From assembly GCF_004135205.1 (NCBI RefSeq), contig NZ_CP035490.1, positions 6,789,001 to 6,853,000 of the forward strand: 64,000 nucleotides of DNA, in the 5' to 3' direction. Source of the stretch: Hahella sp. KA22 (GTDB lineage Bacteria; Pseudomonadota; Gammaproteobacteria; Pseudomonadales; Oleiphilaceae). Position numbers and translations under genes: made by a program. The notes below the pieces were generated by a model. It was not told where the DNA came from, did not search any database, and saw only the letters and a program-made list of their open reading frames with translations. Below, piece after piece: positions 35,903 through 43,919 of this stretch (within the stretch, counting starts at the first letter, position 1; each line of letters opens with the position of its first letter).

Positions 35903-37159
35903 TTAGCGCCCTCCTGCGTGCTGTTGCGAATGTGGCTCAAAGTTCACCAATGGTTCAACCACATCAGCCACGGTTTGATGGGCAATTCGGCGCTCTTCAA
36001 AGTAATCGTGGCGGTCGTAGATACCCTCAACGCCTTTTAGCTTATGGTTTAGACAGCGTTCGGCTACGTTGCCTGCAATACCCAAAGAGGCGGCAAGGCT
36101 GCGAAAGGTGCGGCGCAAATCGTGTACGGTGAAGTGTTCAAGTTTGCCCATTTTATTGGGAGGCTGTTTTTTGCGCCCAGGCTCGCGACCAAAGAGTTTA
36201 GAAATGGCCCGGTTTAGCGTATCAGGCCCCATATGCGGACGATGGCTTGCTCGTCTGGCTGGGAAAACATAAGGCGATCCACAAGCGCGGATTTGCAGCT
36301 CGTTAAACCAGGCAATGGCTTGGCGCGGTAAAGGAATGCTAATTGGCACGCCGGTTTTGCTGCGTTCTTTGGGCAGATCCCATACGCCCGTGGTTAAATC
36401 CATTTCACGCCACATGGCTTCGCAAAGTTCGCTTTTGCGTACGCCCAATACCAAAAAAAGACAGCAAGCGAGGTAGTTGTCGCGGCCAAAGCTATTGATA
36501 TGGGTATGAAACACGCTAAAGGCGTAGTGAATTTCCTCTTTGCTAAGCATCCTGTCTTTACTGGACTCCACGCCACCGGCATCGTCTACGGTAAATGCTG
36601 CGGCTGGGTTGTTCAGCGTTAAGTCGAGCTTTATCGCATGTCGAAACAGCTGCTTCATGTACATCAAGGTATCGTTGGCAATGGTAGGGCGGTTACTTTC
36701 TCGAATGCGCTCTAATACTTCGCGCACATGTGTGGGGCGCACAGCTTGGATAGGAAGTTGACCAATCACTGGTGCAATTTCTTTGGTAAAAACACGTTTG
36801 GGTATATTGGGGTGCTTTAACCGGCGACTTAAGTCTTTGGCATACCAGTCTTGAAACAGCTGGCTGACATTTTGGATCTCTGGGATGGTTTCAATAGCGC
36901 GAATTGCTAATGGATCTTCACCTTGCTGAAGTTGTAGCTGCATTTTAGACGATTCAAGTCGAGCCTCTGCTAAGGTCATGCTTGGATATTGACCGAGCGT
37001 GGCTTCTCGTCGTCCGTTTAGGCTGGTATACCTTAGCATCCAATACGGCATGCCAGATTTTCTTACGCAAAAATATAGGCCATTACCATCACTGTATTTT
37101 TTGTTTGCTGCTGCGGTGCGAGCATAAGATTGCACCTGAGTTGCGGTTAGTTTTGCCAT
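35903..37159 (-). CDS. int: Tyrosine recombinase (island integrase)
   Basis: This P4-type integrase of 418 residues inserts and excises the island. It has an N-terminal DUF4102-like arm-binding domain (YSDGNGLYFCVRKSGMPYWM), a core-binding domain and the catalytic residues: Arg in LGVRKSELCEA, the HxxR box HDLRRTFRSLA near residue 345, His in LNHKLKG and the nucleophile Tyr in YDRHDY near residue 384. It lies 350 bases from the yicC end, pointing away, the usual layout of an integrase beside its attachment site. Confidence 0.95.
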   Translation of the reverse strand: MAKLTATQVQSYARTAAANKKYSDGNGLYFCVRKSGMPYWMLRYTSLNGRREATLGQYPSMTLAEARLESSKMQLQLQQGEDPLAIRAIETIPEIQNVSQLFQDWYAKDLSRRLKHPNIPKRVFTKEIAPVIGQLPIQAVRPTHVREVLERIRESNRPTIANDTLMYMKQLFRHAIKLDLTLNNPAAAFTVDDAGGVESSKDRMLSKEEIHYAFSVFHTHINSFGRDNYLACCLFLVLGVRKSELCEAMWREMDLTTGVWDLPKERSKTGVPISIPLPRQAIAWFNELQIRACGSPYVFPARRASHRPHMGPDTLNRAISKLFGREPGRKKQPPNKMGKLEHFTVHDLRRTFRSLAASLGIAGNVAERCLNHKLKGVEGIYDRHDYFEERRIAHQTVADVVEPLVNFEPHSQQHAGGR

Positions 37160-37370
37160 CGTTTGTTACTCTATATTCCTAAGAAATCGTTAAAATTTGC
37201 TCACCATTGCCCACCACTGTTTGTTTATCGATTGGTTCGATAGTTGAGTGATTGAACAATCTGCAAGCAGCACGATAAGTGGAGATGGCATAAGGCGGTG
37301 GTGAGATAGATGCAAAAATCTGCTCACCAGATACCTTGACTTTTTGCTTATTGTGTCAAAAAAACAGGTC

Positions 37371-37395
37371 TTGCCCACCATTTTGCCCACCACTT
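37371..37395. repeat. Paired TGCCCACC repeats, candidate right integrase arm sites
   Basis: Two TTGCCCACC copies spaced by four bases form a 25-base block that matches 18046-18070 at the other end at 22 of 25 positions. It lies about 115 bases inside the right border. Arm-site function is inferred from position near the integrase and attachment site. Confidence 0.6.
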
Positions 37396-37440
37396 AAACA
37401 GCAACTGGTAACGGACATCTGCAAACCGATTTGGACGGGA

Positions 37441-37482
37441 AAAATAAAAAAGCCCTGTATTTACAAGCAAATAACAGGGCTT
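37441..37482 (-). terminator. Island-borne terminator for yicC
   Basis: AAGCCCTGT pairs with ACAGGGCTT (37450-37482) and the minus strand continues as TTTTTATTTT. It lies downstream of the present yicC stop and is different from the original yicC terminator at 17903-17929, so the element brought its own. Confidence 0.8.
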
Positions 37483-37510
37483 CTAAGACATTTTTGGACG
37501 GGTGAAAAAA

Positions 37511-37534
37511 CTATTCGATGTTTTGGATCTGCTC
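37511..37534. other. Island attachment site inside the yicC 3' end (attR)
   Basis: The last eight codons of yicC form one copy of the 24-base repeat whose partner is at 17953-17976 (20 of 24 identical). The crossover most likely falls in the identical 11-base run TGGATCTGCTC. Because the copies differ at synonymous or conservative positions, the element appears to supply its own version of the gene end and leave YicC intact. Confidence 0.85.
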
Positions 37535-38377
37535 TCGCATCTGCTCGATCAGCACCTTCAGCTCTACAGCGAACTGAGTGGTTTCTGTGACCAGGGATTT
37601 TGAGGAGAGGGTGTTGGCTTCGCGGTTGAGCTCCTGCATCAGGAAATCCAGGCGACGGCCCATCGGTTCTTTTTTACCGAGGACTTCACGCACTTCATGG
37701 ACATGGGCGTCGAGGCGATCAAGCTCTTCCGCCACATCCGCTTTTTGAGAGACGATCACGAGTTCCTGCTCCAGACGGGCGCTATCCACCGCCAACTCCA
37801 ACTCTTCGAAGCGGGACTTCAGGGCTTCGTTCTGACGCTCCAGAATGATTGGCATTTTTTGACGCACGCGGCCGACAATATCGGTGATCGCCGTCAATCT
37901 GTCTTCCAACATGGGACGAATGCGATCGCCCTCTCTTTCGCGGGTTTTCACCAGGCTTTCCAGAGTCTGTTCGAACAAGTTCACGGCTTCTTCTTTCACA
38001 GGGTCCAGATCCGTCTCCTCAGACACAAGCACACCAGGCCAGTTGAGAAAGTCGAATGCGTTGATATGCGCGGGGTTATCCAGAATGCGATTGATCTGAT
38101 TGACCGCCTGATTCAGTTCGTTGGCGAGCCCCAGATTCACCTGATAGGAAGGCGTCGCCTGCGATTCCTGCTGAAATTTAAGCTGACACTCCAGTTTGCC
38201 TCTCTGCACATACTGGCGCATCGCCTCCCGCAGAGCGGGCTCAATTTCCCGTAAGACTTCAGGGATTCGAAACATGGGTTCCAGATAACGGTGGTTTACC
38301 GAGCGCACCTCCCAAGTGAGCACACCCCATTCTCCTCTGGATTCCTGCCGTGCGTAAGCAGTCATACTACGAATCAT
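37511..38377 (-). CDS. yicC: YicC-family endoribonuclease
   Basis: YicC proteins are conserved RNases. The 288-residue protein is full length, opening MIRSMTAYARQESRGEWGVL and containing SVNHRYLEPMFRIPEVLRE and GRRLDFLMQELNREANTL, the family signature. GGAG precedes the ATG. Its last codons are the insertion site of the mobile island and now come from the element. It is divergent from rph, with a tautomerase-like gene between, as part of the yicC-rph-crc-pyrE neighbourhood. Confidence 0.94.
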   Translation of the reverse strand: MIRSMTAYARQESRGEWGVLTWEVRSVNHRYLEPMFRIPEVLREIEPALREAMRQYVQRGKLECQLKFQQESQATPSYQVNLGLANELNQAVNQINRILDNPAHINAFDFLNWPGVLVSEETDLDPVKEEAVNLFEQTLESLVKTREREGDRIRPMLEDRLTAITDIVGRVRQKMPIILERQNEALKSRFEELELAVDSARLEQELVIVSQKADVAEELDRLDAHVHEVREVLGKKEPMGRRLDFLMQELNREANTLSSKSLVTETTQFAVELKVLIEQMREQIQNIE

Positions 38378-38636
38378 AAAGTCTCCAATCGCGATTCCTG
38401 AATGTTGAAAAAGACGGCGCGCCGACTTTCCGTGATGAGCAATACAGCCGGCGGCAGGTATATTATTTTCGGCGGTTCAGGTTGCTGCAGCGATAGGTGA
38501 ACGGCATGACGCCTTGCGCCGTCGCGGAGCCTGAGCCGGCCTCACTGAATAATAGTCGTTTAAATTAGATGCAGATAGTCAGAGATGGCGATCCTGCCGG
38601 ACCGCAAAATATGCAGCGTTTTTAGCGCAAACCAGA

Positions 38637-39017
38637 TTACCAGTTATCTACCTGCCCCCTGTCGAATACCTTACCGCTAGCTACCGACGAATGCCAAATA
38701 AATATATTTTCCCGATAAACGTGAGTGCGCTTGCTGATTGCTTCCGCCAGCGCTTCGAACATCTGGTGAACTTTACCTGAATCGATCATGTCCGCCGTCA
38801 GCAGCTGAACCTGAACCGGATGGCTGTGGGTTTCCTGTAATCCGGCCACCCTGCCTTGATGAGCGTAATGCCCTGGTGAAAGGTATTCCCAGGTGATATA
38901 CACATTATCGACGTTGATATTTACGCTTTCCGCAAACTCCTTACTAATTCCCTCCAGCACCCTCGGCAAATCAGTGTCATGAGCTAACGGTAGCGACTTA
39001 ATTTTAACTACCGGCAT
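38637..39017 (-). CDS. Tautomerase-superfamily protein
   Basis: The 126-residue protein starts MPVVKIKSLPLAHD; after Met removal Pro would be N-terminal, the catalytic base of tautomerases. A second repeat-like half, VQVQLLTADMIDSGKVHQMF, supports a small alpha/beta tautomerase fold of the 4-oxalocrotonate type. The substrate is unknown. A strong AGGAGG precedes the ATG. It lies between yicC and rph, on the yicC strand. Confidence 0.72.
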   Translation of the reverse strand: MPVVKIKSLPLAHDTDLPRVLEGISKEFAESVNINVDNVYITWEYLSPGHYAHQGRVAGLQETHSHPVQVQLLTADMIDSGKVHQMFEALAEAISKRTHVYRENIFIWHSSVASGKVFDRGQVDNW

Positions 39018-39298
39018 ATAACCTCCTGAAAGGTTAACTCAATGAATTTTTCGGAATGGAAAATCGCCCCGGAATAGATGAAAAACTCGGCGCCTCCTCA
39101 ATCACAATAGCACAAGATCCGGGCCCCATTCATGCGCTTATTGGCTCTGGCGCAACTATTTTTCAACACGCATCACAGCCCTGTTCCCTACCCAAACAGG
39201 CGTTGTTTTGTGGCTTGCAAATCATGTCGTTCACTTATTCATATAGGCCTATCGTGCTACAATCCGCCCCCACATGAATCAAAGAGAGCCAATGCATT

Positions 39299-40015
39299 AT
39301 GAGACCCAGCGGAAGACAGCCCGACCAGACTCGCGACATTAAGATCACCAAGAACTACACGAAACATGCGGAAGGCTCCGTGCTGGTCGAGTTCGGCGAC
39401 ACAAAAGTCATCTGCACCGCTACAGTAGAGAACGGAGTACCCCGTTTCCTGCGTGGAGAAGATCAGGGCTGGATCACGGCCGAATATGGCATGCTGCCCC
39501 GCTCTACAGGCACTCGCAATCAGCGTGAAGCCGCCAGAGGCAAACAGGGCGGTCGCACCCTGGAAATCCAACGTCTGATCGGTCGCTCCCTGCGCGCAGC
39601 GGTGGACCTGAAGAAAATGCCGGATATTTCCATTACTATCGATTGCGATGTGATTCAAGCTGACGGCGGCACACGCACTGCCTCCATTACTGGCGGATTC
39701 GTCGCCATGGCGGACGCCATCAACAGTCTGCTCGCCAAAGGCCAGCTGAAAAACAACCCGATTCTGCACAAAGTCGCCGCTATTTCCGTAGGCGTTTACG
39801 AAGGCGTCCCTGTTGTGGATCTTGATTATGATGAAGATTCCAAGGCGGAAACGGACATGAACGTCGTCATGACGGATCAGGATGGATTTATTGAAGTCCA
39901 GGGAACTGCGGAAGCAGCGCCATTCTCAAGCGCGGAGCTGACGGCGATGCTGGATCTGGCCGGCAAAGGCATTCGCCAGTTGTTTGTGGCCCAAGAAGAA
40001 GTGCTACAAAGTTAG
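39299..40015 (+). CDS. rph: Ribonuclease PH
   Basis: RNase PH trims tRNA 3' ends by phosphorolysis. The 238-residue protein shows [20 protein letters not shown], the phosphate-binding [17 protein letters not shown] segment, and [20 protein letters not shown], all strongly conserved. Length is the family norm. The order yicC-rph-crc-pyrE matches Pseudomonas. The ribosome-binding site is weak (AGAGAG). Confidence 0.96.
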   Translation: MRPSGRQPDQTRDIKITKNYTKHAEGSVLVEFGDTKVICTATVENGVPRFLRGEDQGWITAEYGMLPRSTGTRNQREAARGKQGGRTLEIQRLIGRSLRAAVDLKKMPDISITIDCDVIQADGGTRTASITGGFVAMADAINSLLAKGQLKNNPILHKVAAISVGVYEGVPVVDLDYDEDSKAETDMNVVMTDQDGFIEVQGTAEAAPFSSAELTAMLDLAGKGIRQLFVAQEEVLQS

Positions 40016-40036
40016 AAAGAGAAGTGGGCGGACGGC

Positions 40037-40102
40037 GCCGCAGCGCCGACTGCTTGACCGCGTCCCGCCAGATAGGCGGGGCGGGGCTTAGACAAAGCCC
40101 GC
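40037..40102. terminator. GC-rich hairpins between convergent rph and crc
   Basis: CGGCGC pairs with GCGCCG around CGCA, and farther on GGGCTT pairs with AAGCCC around AGACA. They fill the gap between the two convergent stops and probably terminate both genes, though T-runs are poor. Confidence 0.5.
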
Positions 40103-40103
40103 C

Positions 40104-40877
40104 CTAGAAGTCTACGTCGTAATCAACGATTAACGGCGCGTGATCGGAGAACCGGGTTTCGGTATCGATCCAGGCCCGTTTGATAGAGCTGCGCAGCCCT
40201 TGCGTGGCGATCTGATAGTCTACCCGCCAGCCCGAATGCTTACGCCAGCCTTCCGCTGATTCCGGCCACCATGTGTATTGGTTCTTTTCCCGGTTGATCT
40301 TGCGAAATGCGTCTACATACTGCATTTCATCAAACACCTGATCAAACCAGGCCCGTTCCTGCGGCAGAAAACCGGACACTTCCAAGCGGTGATAGCGGGG
40401 ATTGGCGTCCGTCACCAAGTGAGCAGTCTGGAAATTACCGCAGAAAATAAACTGCCGACGCTTACGCAACGTTTTCTGCAGATGATTGCCGAAAGCTTCC
40501 AGATACTCTTCTTTAGCCTGTTGTTTTTCGTCATCCATCAATGCGCAGGGAACCATCAAAGAAGCAATGCTGACAGCGTCGAAGTCGGCCTGAATAAAAG
40601 CGCCGTTCATATCCGCCGGAGCATAGGAAAAGCCCATCATGATGGCTTTGGGAATCTGTCGGGTATAAATGCCGACCCCACCGTCTTCAAGCTTTTCCGC
40701 ATCTAGAAAATAGGGCTCATAGCCTTCGGGACGATATTTGTCTTCGTCCAACTCATAAACCCGCATCCTGTGGTCCTGCACGCAAACGACGTCAGCGTCC
40801 TGGCGCGCCATCCACTCGAAGAATCCCTCTCCGACTGCGCGCTTCAGTCCGTTTACGCTGATTGTTACTACCCTCAT
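40104..40877 (-). CDS. crc: Crc, catabolite repression control protein
   Basis: Crc is a partner of Hfq in translational carbon-catabolite repression in pseudomonads. The 257-residue protein belongs to the exonuclease III/endonuclease fold but lacks its active site: the catalytic Glu region reads VVCVQDHRM, the Asp-Asn region reads FIFCGNFQTAH, while a SDHAPLIVDYD end remains. FDQVFDEMQYVDAFRKINRE is like the Pseudomonas protein. Genomic place beside pyrE and rph is the Pseudomonas one. TAGGTAA precedes the ATG. Confidence 0.9.
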   Translation of the reverse strand: MRVVTISVNGLKRAVGEGFFEWMARQDADVVCVQDHRMRVYELDEDKYRPEGYEPYFLDAEKLEDGGVGIYTRQIPKAIMMGFSYAPADMNGAFIQADFDAVSIASLMVPCALMDDEKQQAKEEYLEAFGNHLQKTLRKRRQFIFCGNFQTAHLVTDANPRYHRLEVSGFLPQERAWFDQVFDEMQYVDAFRKINREKNQYTWWPESAEGWRKHSGWRVDYQIATQGLRSSIKRAWIDTETRFSDHAPLIVDYDVDF

Positions 40878-40958
40878 AGATGTTACCTATAAAAATTTGC
40901 GTGTATGATACCTAATTCATATTTACTGCAAAAGAATCCAAGGGCTAAAGAAACTCTT

Positions 40959-41606
40959 ATGCACGACTATCAAAAAGCGTTTATTGAGTTCGCCATTCAG
41001 CGTGAAGTGCTGAAATTCGGCCAATTTACACTTAAATCCGGCCGCAGCAGCCCGTACTTTTTTAACGCCGGATTATTCAATACATCCACAACGTTAGCGC
41101 AAATCGGGCACTTTTATGCGGCGGCCTTAACTTCCAGCCCACTGCAATACGACATGCTGTTCGGGCCGGCTTACAAGGGCATTCCCCTGGTTTCCGCTCT
41201 CGCCGTTACGTTGGCCAACGAAAAAAGCATGGACGTTCCCTACGCCTTTAATCGCAAAGAAGCCAAAGCCCATGGCGAAGGCGGCGTCATCGTTGGCGCT
41301 CCGCTGAAAGGCAAGGTGCTTATCGTGGACGATGTAATTACTGCAGGCACAGCCATCCGTGAAGTCATCTCGATCATCAAGGCGAATGGCGCGGAACCCG
41401 CTGGCGTGCTCATCGCTCTTGACAGGCAAGAGCGCGGACAGCATCAGTTGTCGGCGATTCAAGAGATAGAGCAAAACTACCAGATTCCCGTCACAGCTAT
41501 TATCCAGCTAGATCAAATTCTCGAGTTTCTTAAGTCTGACCCGCACTTTTCCGACAACTATAAGCAGGTTGCCGAGTATCGTGCCGTTTACGGCGTGCAA
41601 AGTTAA
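40959..41606 (+). CDS. pyrE: Orotate phosphoribosyltransferase
   Basis: PyrE converts orotate and PRPP to orotidine monophosphate in pyrimidine synthesis. The 215-residue protein begins [20 protein letters not shown] and shows [18 protein letters not shown] and the PRPP loop [16 protein letters not shown]. The ATG at 40959 aligns with the known N-terminus; an in-frame start at 40905 adds 18 residues with no family support. It is divergent from crc and convergent with the TauE-like gene. Confidence 0.96.
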   Translation: MHDYQKAFIEFAIQREVLKFGQFTLKSGRSSPYFFNAGLFNTSTTLAQIGHFYAAALTSSPLQYDMLFGPAYKGIPLVSALAVTLANEKSMDVPYAFNRKEAKAHGEGGVIVGAPLKGKVLIVDDVITAGTAIREVISIIKANGAEPAGVLIALDRQERGQHQLSAIQEIEQNYQIPVTAIIQLDQILEFLKSDPHFSDNYKQVAEYRAVYGVQS

Positions 41607-42394
41607 TTCGTAACTTCCACTAAACGTAAATCAGGCAGCCACCCGGCTGCCTTGAACATCAGACTGAACCCGACCAGTATCGTCAGCACTTCAAACGCTC
41701 GCTTCACCATTGCGCTGCCTTTGGCGATGGACCAGTGCGCGCCGAGATATCCTCCGGCCAGAGCTCCTAATATCAGTGGGATTAGCCAATCCCAGCGCAC
41801 TTCCGTCTGTAGCGCCAGAGAAAGCGCGCCCGCACCATTCCAGAAAACGCCAACCAGAACCAACGTGTACGCCACCGCCCCTTGATAGCTTAGCCCGAAC
41901 CACACAATCAGCCACAATGTAACGAACAAACCTGTCCCGGATGTAATTGAGCCATTCAATGCGCCAATCCCGAACAGCCCAAGCGCTCCTACCGCATATC
42001 CCAATGTAGAGCGGTTCTTGCTGTGCGCCTGCATGCCCAAGTGCGGCGAACGCATGGAATAAACTCCCAACCCGGTTGTTAAAAGTCCCAACGCCATTTG
42101 CGCCGCATTATCGTCAACCCCCAGAATAACCTGAGCGCCCAGTAAAACGCCTGGGAGTCCCGCCGCCAGAATAAATAACGCAAAACGCCAATCCAGCCCT
42201 TTCTCCCTCAGATGGCGAAATGACGCCCCCACGCCCAAAGCGACGCTTGCTACTTTATGAGTAGCCAAAGCCACAGAGAAACTCAAGCCCAAAAACAACA
42301 ACGCAGGAAGCTGCAGCAAACCAGAGCCGCCACCAGCCAAAGCGGATAGTCCGTTGGCAATTAATGAAATTATGAATAACATTATAAAAGTCAT
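41603..42394 (-). CDS. TauE/SafE-family membrane permease
   Basis: The 263-residue protein is an integral membrane protein of about eight helices with the family motifs [18 protein letters not shown] and a second-half repeat [18 protein letters not shown]. Members export sulfite, sulfoacetate or other small anions, but the substrate here is unknown. It overlaps the pyrE stop by four bases on the other strand, so the two are convergent. Confidence 0.85.
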   Translation of the reverse strand: MTFIMLFIISLIANGLSALAGGGSGLLQLPALLFLGLSFSVALATHKVASVALGVGASFRHLREKGLDWRFALFILAAGLPGVLLGAQVILGVDDNAAQMALGLLTTGLGVYSMRSPHLGMQAHSKNRSTLGYAVGALGLFGIGALNGSITSGTGLFVTLWLIVWFGLSYQGAVAYTLVLVGVFWNGAGALSLALQTEVRWDWLIPLILGALAGGYLGAHWSIAKGSAMVKRAFEVLTILVGFSLMFKAAGWLPDLRLVEVTN

Positions 42395-42465
42395 GCTAAT
42401 TCCGATATGACCTTTAAACCCACTAATCAGGGGTTACCCAAGCGAAGTAACCATAATATAACTAC

Positions 42466-43110
42466 ATGATGCCATTAAAAAAAATCAGGGGAGCAAAGAT
42501 TGCCGCAGGCGTACTGCTCTGCTTGATGTCGCTAACATTCGTCCAGGCCGAAACCCTATTTTATCGATACAAGGACCAAAACGGCACATTAGTGTTAGGG
42601 AACTCCGTACCACCGGAGGCGGCAAAAAAGGGTTACCAGATTGTTGATGCATTCGGTCGTGTAATCAAGGACATCCCCCCCGCATTGACCCCGGAACAAA
42701 TTATCGAGCGTGACCGCAAGTTGGCGGAGAAAGCGCAAATGGAAGAGGAAGTCCGCAAACAACGCGAGGCTGATGAACTCCTCCTGCGGCTTTTCAGCCA
42801 CCCCGATGACGCCGCCCGCGCCCGCGATCGCAAACTGCAAGAACTGGACGGGCTAATTAGCCTCAAGCGCAATAATATTGAGGTGCTGGAAAAGAAGGTG
42901 GCAAGCCAGGAATCTCGGGCGGCGGACGCAGAAAGAGCGGGACGCGCAGTGCCACAGGATTTACTGGATGAAATTCAGCGAGACGCCAGCCAGATACAAC
43001 GGCTACAGAGTGAAATCGCCGCGCATGAAAAGGATCGTGAAGAAACAACCGCTGAGTACGCTCAGAAAATTGAGCGCCTGAAATTCCTGCTTGAAAAAAT
43101 AAACAACTGA
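42466..43110 (+). CDS. Secreted DUF4124-domain protein with coiled coil
   Basis: The 214-residue protein has a signal peptide (GAKIAAGVLLCLMSLTFVQA, cut after about residue 28), a DUF4124-like segment (LFYRYKDQNGTLVLGNSVPP), and a long charged coiled coil (about residues 75-210). It should be periplasmic. The biochemical role is unknown. Two adjacent ATGs at 42466 and 42469 could start it; the ribosome-binding site is weak. It ends before a bidirectional hairpin. Confidence 0.8.
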   Translation: MMPLKKIRGAKIAAGVLLCLMSLTFVQAETLFYRYKDQNGTLVLGNSVPPEAAKKGYQIVDAFGRVIKDIPPALTPEQIIERDRKLAEKAQMEEEVRKQREADELLLRLFSHPDDAARARDRKLQELDGLISLKRNNIEVLEKKVASQESRAADAERAGRAVPQDLLDEIQRDASQIQRLQSEIAAHEKDREETTAEYAQKIERLKFLLEKINN

Positions 43111-43133
43111 TCCACTTTTCCGCCTCACCTAAC

Positions 43134-43160
43134 CAAAAGAGCGCCAATCGGCGCCCTTTT
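43134..43160. terminator. Bidirectional terminator hairpin
   Basis: AAAAGAGCGCC pairs with GGCGCCCTTTTG around a short loop, with A-rich and T-rich flanks giving a terminator for both the DUF4124 gene (plus) and the phasin-like gene (minus), whose stops face it. Confidence 0.7.
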
Positions 43161-43177
43161 GTTAAGAGTGCTAACTC

Positions 43178-43552
43178 TTAGGCTGCAGCTTCTTCCTCAG
43201 TAGTCTTAGAGGCCGGCTTTTCTGCAGTTTTTGTCGTTTTCTTAGCCGCGGCTTTGGATTTTTTGGCCTCGTCATCGCTGTCTTTTTCTGCGCCTTCGAT
43301 CTTGGCCACCAGGTCCGCAGCAAAGTCGTTTACACGCTGATTCCAAGCGCGGAACGAAGAGTAAACGTTATCCAGCATTTGATCGTGCATTTCTCGCACG
43401 GACTTAACGGACAAATTCTTGGCTTCCTGCTCTATTTTCTCCGCGTATTCGAAAGGTTTCGCAGCAAGAGTGCGATGCTGCTCTTCTACTGTTTTGATTC
43501 CTTTTTCTACAGCGTCCTGAATTTGCTCCTGATATGACTTGAGCTTGCCCAT
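43178..43552 (-). CDS. Phasin-like helical protein with Lys/Ala-rich tail
   Basis: The 124-residue protein has a helical first part (residues 1-85, EQIQDAVEKGIKTVEEQ and MLDNVYSSFRAWNQRVNDFA) and a tail of Lys, Ala, Thr and Glu repeats (KKSKAAAKKTTKTAEKPASK). This resembles phasins with PhaF-like basic tails, which coat polyhydroxyalkanoate granules and bind DNA, but no polymer genes are nearby so the assignment is tentative. TAGGAG precedes the ATG. Confidence 0.6.
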   Translation of the reverse strand: MGKLKSYQEQIQDAVEKGIKTVEEQHRTLAAKPFEYAEKIEQEAKNLSVKSVREMHDQMLDNVYSSFRAWNQRVNDFAADLVAKIEGAEKDSDDEAKKSKAAAKKTTKTAEKPASKTTEEEAAA

Positions 43553-43919
43553 CTTTGGTCTCCTACCGGTTTACTTTGAGATAAGGAACCCAGTTCCTTG
43601 CCTTGATTGCGCCCTCAAGATACGTGCAAAAATTAGAATAATCATACTAATCCAGGCCCCTTAAACAGGGGCTGAAAGGCAATTTGATCTACCTCAGAAA
43701 ACCCTGAAAAAAATCCATTTACACTAGAGTTTGTCGTCGTTTCAGCACGGACGCGACCCTGTTAGCTATACTTTTTAAGACAAAGCCATTTATCAAAAAC
43801 ACCGCGCGCCATTGATGAATATGACAGTTCAATTCCGCCCTCTTAATGGCTACCACTCCAACCCGTTTCACGCCTTTTTGAAGCGGCGTTGAGCCGCTGC
43901 TCTCCATCCTTCCGCCAGC
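43553..43919. promoter_or_regulatory. Divergent intergenic region with two small hairpins
   Basis: No gene is supported in these 367 bases between the phasin-like gene and the DUF4010 gene. A perfect 7-bp stem (AAGGAAC/GTTCCTT, loop CCA) lies at 43583-43599 in the leader of the phasin-like gene, and GCCCC/GGGGC at about 43654-43671. Promoters for both genes must be here. Confidence 0.45.

Larger units (their letters stand above)
37160..37510. promoter_or_regulatory. Right end of the island: arm-site repeats, integrase promoter region and terminator
   Basis: No gene lies in these 351 bases. They hold a TTGCTCACC/TTGCCCACC pair at 37197-37218, a single GCTCACC at 37322, the TTGCCCACC pair at 37371-37395 that matches the left end, two exact copies of TTTGGACGGG at 37430 and 37493, and a terminator between those two copies. 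The integrase promoter must also lie here. Confidence 0.65.

Noticed and set aside
39056-39277. A 73-codon plus-strand frame before rph
   Set aside because: No ribosome-binding site or family resemblance and it lies in the likely promoter region of rph.
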